A stretch of 64,000 nt of DNA, from the NCBI RefSeq assembly GCF_013450295.1, contig NZ_SKBR01000003.1:558001-622000 (forward strand), read 5' to 3'. The position numbers were made by a program, and so were the translations under genes. Source of the DNA: Streptomyces sp. AJS327 (GTDB lineage: Bacteria > Actinomycetota > Actinomycetes > Streptomycetales > Streptomycetaceae). Positions 60,471-64,000 of this stretch are shown piece after piece (positions within the stretch are counted from its first letter, which is position 1; every line of letters starts with the position of its first letter). The notes below the pieces were generated by a model. It made no database searches. It was not told the DNA's origin and worked only from the letters and a program-made list of their open reading frames with translations.

Positions 60471-61496
60471 TCAGATGACGCGGGCGGTGTGCAGGGGGCG
60501 GACCTGGGACTCGACCAGCGCGGCCAGCCCGTGGACCGCACTCAGCTCGGGTTCGTCCGCGACGTGCACCGACATCCCGGTGGCCTGGCGCAGTTGCTCG
60601 TCCAGCCCGGGAAGGGCCGCGCTGCCCCCGGCGAGCACCATGCCGCGTTCGGCCAGGTCGGCCACGAGGTCCGGCGGGCACTGGTGCAGTACCGCGCGGA
60701 TCGCGTCGACCAGTCCGGTCAGCGGGGTGCGGATGGCGGCGCGCACGTCCTCGGGGGCGATCGAGACGGTACGGACCAGCCCGGTCATGACGTCGCGGCC
60801 GTACACCTCCGCGCGTTCCGTCGCGTGGTCGGCGTCGCCCAGGGCCAGGTGGAGGGGGCGGACCGCCTGGTTGGGCAGCAGCAACTCGTGCCGGTCGCGG
60901 ACGTGCTGGACGATGGCCGCGCTGATCGTCTCGCCGCCGAGGCCGACGGTCCCGGCCGAGACGGTGGCGCCCAGCGCGAGCACCGCGACCTGGGTGCTCG
61001 CCGCCCCACACAGCAGGATCATGGTGGCCTCCGGCTGCTCGACGGGGAGCCCGCAGCCGACGGCGGCCGCCGTCGGCGCGTCGACCAGCTCGACGCGCCG
61101 GGCGCCCACGCCGGTCAGCGTCTCCACCGTCGCGCGCCGGGCGAGCGGGTCCGCCCCGTGCGGGATGGTCGCGGCGGCCCGCAGCAGCGCCTTGCGGCGC
61201 CAGGGGCCGCGCAGCTTGTTGCCGATGAAGGCGCGCACCATCCGGCGCGCCATGTCGATGTCGATCACGCTGCCCCCGGCGACCGGGTGCACCACCCTGA
61301 TGTGCGCGGGGGTCCGGCCCTCCATCCGTGCCGCCGCCGTGCCCACCGCGATCAGCGCCCCGGAACAGGTGTTGACCGCGACCGTGGAGGGTTCGTCGAC
61401 GATCAGCCCCTGCTGCTTCACGAAGATCCGGGTACGGGAGGCGCCGAGGTCGACGGCGACCGAACAGCGGCGCAGGTCATCAAGGGTGGAGCTCAC
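60471..61496 (-). CDS. mbl: MreB/Mbl-like actin-fold protein
   Basis: 341 aa. Actin-family nucleotide motifs are seen: phosphate-1 in VAVDLGASRTRIFVK, phosphate-2 in LCGAASTQVAVL, connect-2/adenosine in MVLAGGSAALPGLDEQL. The usual EEP-AAAIG segment is changed to VDAPTAAAVGCG. Streptomyces carry MreB and a shorter Mbl that act in spore-wall formation; this divergent protein fits the Mbl side. It stands alone without mreC/mreD, with a 246-bp GC-rich gap before the ABC exporter. Confidence 0.85.
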   Translation of the reverse strand: MSSTLDDLRRCSVAVDLGASRTRIFVKQQGLIVDEPSTVAVNTCSGALIAVGTAAARMEGRTPAHIRVVHPVAGGSVIDIDMARRMVRAFIGNKLRGPWRRKALLRAAATIPHGADPLARRATVETLTGVGARRVELVDAPTAAAVGCGLPVEQPEATMILLCGAASTQVAVLALGATVSAGTVGLGGETISAAIVQHVRDRHELLLPNQAVRPLHLALGDADHATERAEVYGRDVMTGLVRTVSIAPEDVRAAIRTPLTGLVDAIRAVLHQCPPDLVADLAERGMVLAGGSAALPGLDEQLRQATGMSVHVADEPELSAVHGLAALVESQVRPLHTARVI

Positions 61497-61743
61497 GGCG
61501 GATCGGTTCCTTCCGTAGACGAGGGCGGGCCGGACCGCACATCAGGCGGCCCCCGCGATCATCGTGAGCGTGGTGCGCCGGTCTCGCGCGCTGGGCTGGA
61601 CCGGACGGGCGGCGCCCCACCCCGCCGGGGACCGATCGGGTTCCGGCGGGACGGGGCGCGGGGGACGCGGGAGAGGGGGTGGGGGAGGGGCGGGCGCGTG
61701 CCGTGCCGGGGGCGGCGGGGTGCGGCCGCCGCGCCCCGCCCGG

Positions 61744-63768
61744 TCAGTCGGCCGCCGGGGTCAGCCGCTCGTCCCCGGAGGCGCCCCCGTCGGGCAGCGC
61801 CGTCCCGGCCGCGTCGGGCCGCGCTGTCCCGGCCGCGTCGGGCCGCGCTGTCCCGGCCGCTTCGGGCCGCGCTGTCCCGGCCGCTTCGGGCCGGGGACCG
61901 GCGTCGCCGCCCTCGCTGAACTGCGTGCGGTACAGCTCCTCGTAGCGGCCGCCCGCCGCGAGCAGCTCCGCGTGCGTGCCGCGCTCCACGATGTGCCCCT
62001 GCTCCATCACGAGGATCTGGTCGGCCGCCCGCACGGTGGACAGCCGGTGGGCGATGACCACCGAGGTGCGGCCCTGGAGCGCCTCGGCCAGTGCCTCCTG
62101 GACGGCTGCCTCGGAGGAGGAGTCGAGGTGGGCGGTGGCCTCGTCGAGGATCACCACCTGCGGCTGGGCCAGCAGCAGCCGGGCGATGGTCAGCCGCTGC
62201 CGCTCCCCGCCGGACAGCCGGTAGCCGCGCTCGCCGACGAGGGTGTCGAGCCCGTCGGGCAGCCCGGCGATGAGTCCGTCGAGCCGGGCGCGGCGCAGCG
62301 CGTCCCAGATCTCCTCGTCCGTCGCCTCGGGACGGGGCAGCAGCAGGTTGGCGCGGATGGTGTCGTGGAAGAGGTGACCGTCCTGGGTGACCATGCCGAG
62401 CGCGCCGCGCAGCGAGGCGGACTGGAGGTCGCGAACGTCCTTGCCGGCGAGGCGGATCGCGCCGCTGTCGGTGTCGTAGAGCCGGGGCGCGAGGGACGCG
62501 AGGGTGGACTTCCCGGCGCCGGACGAGCCGACGAGCGCCACCATCTGACCGGGCTCCGCGCGGAACGAGATGTCGTGGAGCACCTGTTCGCCGCCCCGGG
62601 TGTCGAGCGTGGCGACCTCCTCCAGCGAGGCCAGGGAGACCTTGTCGGCCGCCGGGTAGCCGAAGTTGACGCCGTCGAACTCGACCGAGACGGGGCCGTC
62701 CGGCACCGGTTCGGCGTCCGGCTTCTCCTGGATCAGCGGCTTCAGGTCGAGCACCTCGAACACCCGCTGGAAGCTGACCAGCGCGCTCATCACCTCGACC
62801 CGGGCGGTGGCCAGCGCGGTGAGCGGGGCGTAGAGCCGGGTGAGCAGCAGCGCGAGGGCGACGACGGAGCCCGGTTCGAGGGCACCGCGCAGCGCGTAGA
62901 AGCCGCCGAGCCCGTAGACCAGGGCGAGGGCCAGCGCGGAGGCGAGGGTGAGCGAGGTGATGAACAGGTGCTGGACCATCGCGGTGCGCACCCCGATGTC
63001 CCGCACCCGGCGGGCCCGCGTCTCGAACTCGGCGGACTCCTCCTCGGGGCGGCCGAACAGCTTGACCAGGGTGGCGCCGGGAGCCGAGAAGCGCTCGGTC
63101 ATCTGGGTGCTCATCACCGCGTTGTGATTGGCGCGTTCCCGCTCCAGGCGGGCCAGCCGGGCGCCCATCCGCCGCGCGGGCAGGATGAACAGCGGCAGCA
63201 ACACCAGGGTGAGCAGGGTGATCTGCCAGGAGAGACTGAGCATCACGCCGAGGGTCAGCAGCAACGTGACCAGATTGCTGACGACTTGGGAGAGTGTGTT
63301 GCTGAACGCCCGCTGTGCGCCGATGACGTCGTTGTTCAGCCGACTGACGAGGGCCCCCGTCCGGGTTCGGGTGAAGAAGGCCACCGGCATTCGCTGTACG
63401 TGGTCGTAGACGGCGGTGCGCAGATCCAGGATCAGGCCCTCACCGATGCGCGCGGACAGCCATCGGGTGAAGATGCTGACGACGGCCTCCGCGACCGCGA
63501 TCAACGCGATGAGACCGGCGAGTTGGAGGATGGTCGAGGTGGCGGAGCCCCCCACGATCCGGTCGACCACCTCTCCGGCGAGGAGGGGGGTGGCCACGGT
63601 GAGCCCGGCCAGCAGACTGCTGAGCGCCAGGAACCAGAGCATCTTGCGCCGGTGCCGCCGGGCGAAGGTGAGGATGCGGCGCACCGCCTCCCGGGAGAAG
63701 GGGCGTTGGTCCTGCTTGGCGTGGCTCGCGTTGTACAGCGCGTTCCAGGCGGTCATTTCCATGCTCAT
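61744..63768 (-). CDS. ABC exporter (fused membrane and ATPase domains)
   Basis: 674 aa. Six membrane helices in the first 310 residues (MLWFLALSSLLAGLTVATPLL, VVSNLVTLLLTLGVML) form a type I exporter half. The ATPase domain has Walker A GSSGAGKST, Q-loop VTQDGHLF, signature LSGGERQRL and Walker B VVILDEATAHLDS. The last 40 residues contain an eight-residue repeat RPxAAGTA. ATG 63768 or a codon two residues later. Substrate unknown; upstream is an AT-rich promoter. Confidence 0.95.
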   Translation of the reverse strand: MSMEMTAWNALYNASHAKQDQRPFSREAVRRILTFARRHRRKMLWFLALSSLLAGLTVATPLLAGEVVDRIVGGSATSTILQLAGLIALIAVAEAVVSIFTRWLSARIGEGLILDLRTAVYDHVQRMPVAFFTRTRTGALVSRLNNDVIGAQRAFSNTLSQVVSNLVTLLLTLGVMLSLSWQITLLTLVLLPLFILPARRMGARLARLERERANHNAVMSTQMTERFSAPGATLVKLFGRPEEESAEFETRARRVRDIGVRTAMVQHLFITSLTLASALALALVYGLGGFYALRGALEPGSVVALALLLTRLYAPLTALATARVEVMSALVSFQRVFEVLDLKPLIQEKPDAEPVPDGPVSVEFDGVNFGYPAADKVSLASLEEVATLDTRGGEQVLHDISFRAEPGQMVALVGSSGAGKSTLASLAPRLYDTDSGAIRLAGKDVRDLQSASLRGALGMVTQDGHLFHDTIRANLLLPRPEATDEEIWDALRRARLDGLIAGLPDGLDTLVGERGYRLSGGERQRLTIARLLLAQPQVVILDEATAHLDSSSEAAVQEALAEALQGRTSVVIAHRLSTVRAADQILVMEQGHIVERGTHAELLAAGGRYEELYRTQFSEGGDAGPRPEAAGTARPEAAGTARPDAAGTARPDAAGTALPDGGASGDERLTPAAD
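61800..61895. repeat. 24-bp tandem repeat at the 3' end of the ABC exporter gene
   Basis: Four copies of a unit close to gctgtcccggccgcgtcggg plus four bases encode RP(E/D)AAGTA. It forms an unstructured C-terminal tail of the exporter. Confidence 0.85.
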
Positions 63769-63814
63769 GGCGGTGGCCTCTCGGAGGTGGGTGCCGCGTA
63801 GTGGTAGGAGACGA

Positions 63815-63843
63815 AGGTAAAAGTTAAAGGCAACTTGAAGTCA
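63815..63843 (-). promoter_or_regulatory. AT-rich promoter of the ABC exporter gene
   Basis: Minus strand ttgact (63843-63838), 17-bp spacer, tttacc (63820-63815). The spacer carries dyads acttgaagt (63834-63842) and aagtt/aactt (63821-63836), typical of MarR/TetR operators. No regulator gene is visible within the window beyond it. Confidence 0.55.
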
Positions 63844-64000
63844 ACCACGTTCCCGGCCGCCCGCCGCCCCCTTCGTCCCGCCCCTCCTCTACCCTCCCCG
63901 GCCTCCCCGTTCGTCCCGTCCTCTCCCCGTTCCCCCTTGGGGGGCTTCGGCGCTCTCCGCCGTGCGGTACGAACGCGCCGGAGCGTGAGACGGGATGGGG

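Noticed and set aside
1..64000. CRISPR array, IS element, integrase or rRNA genes
   Set aside because: No regularly spaced repeats, no transposase or recombinase motifs, and no rRNA-like sequence were seen on reading through the window.

Overview
The window is 64 kb of very high-GC actinomycete chromosome, almost certainly Streptomyces or a close relative. Supporting signs are the strong G/C third-position bias, frequent GTG starts, rare TTA codons confined to accessory genes, XRE/DUF397 regulator loci, topA with a Lys/Ala-rich tail, an MFS-thymidylate kinase fusion, and an MreB-family gene. No IS element, integrase, tRNA, rRNA or CRISPR array was found. All names come from reading motifs by eye; no database search was run.

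Layout. 1-7.1 kb: mostly housekeeping (hypothetical protein, N,N-dimethylformamidase beta-like protein, purC, a TrmB/LuxR-like regulator, a zinc-ribbon protein), including a 1.3-kb gene-free stretch. 7.2-15.9 kb: an accessory island of small genes. It holds two XRE(DUF5753)-type regulators, four DUF397 proteins, tiny translationally coupled ORFs, a NUDIX hydrolase and a JmjC/cupin oxygenase. A 4.07-kb module here is bracketed by a 216-bp direct repeat of the NUDIX 3' end. 16.0-25.4 kb: seven genes on the minus strand (SGNH hydrolase, O-methyltransferase, large ThDP enzyme, alpha/beta hydrolase, FAD oxygenase, isocitrate-lyase/PEP-mutase-like enzyme, SDR) that look like an uncharacterised biosynthetic operon. 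26.7-30.8 kb: a lasso-peptide-like locus with a GNAT acetyltransferase, an asparagine-synthetase-like macrolactam cyclase, an attenuator hairpin, a 41-aa candidate precursor peptide, and an XRE-TPR regulator. No leader-binding protein or leader peptidase is present. 30.7-38.7 kb: cutA, a DUF2752 gene, a TM2 gene, topA and tmk.

39.1-53.3 kb: a single-gene PKS-NRPS of about 4,180 aa, read as AL-ACP-KS-AT-ACP-luciferase-like monooxygenase-C-A-PCP-C, in an operon with an MFS exporter. Both genes carry TTA codons, so bldA control is predicted. 53.6-56.0 kb: a putative restriction-modification locus (candidate endonuclease, beta-class DNA methyltransferase, small winged-helix protein) with a perfect 8+8 operator over a predicted leaderless promoter. 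56.2-64 kb: an SlpD/E-like exported peptidase, holB, a DUF2277 gene, a degenerate cyclic-nucleotide-binding-fold protein, an Mbl/MreB-like protein and an ABC exporter.

The accessory units appear inserted between conserved housekeeping blocks; in particular the PKS-NRPS and restriction-modification genes lie between tmk and holB, which are neighbours in many bacteria. The most novel-looking units are the lasso-like locus, the one-gene PKS-NRPS, the ThDP-enzyme operon, and the repeat-flanked XRE/JmjC module.
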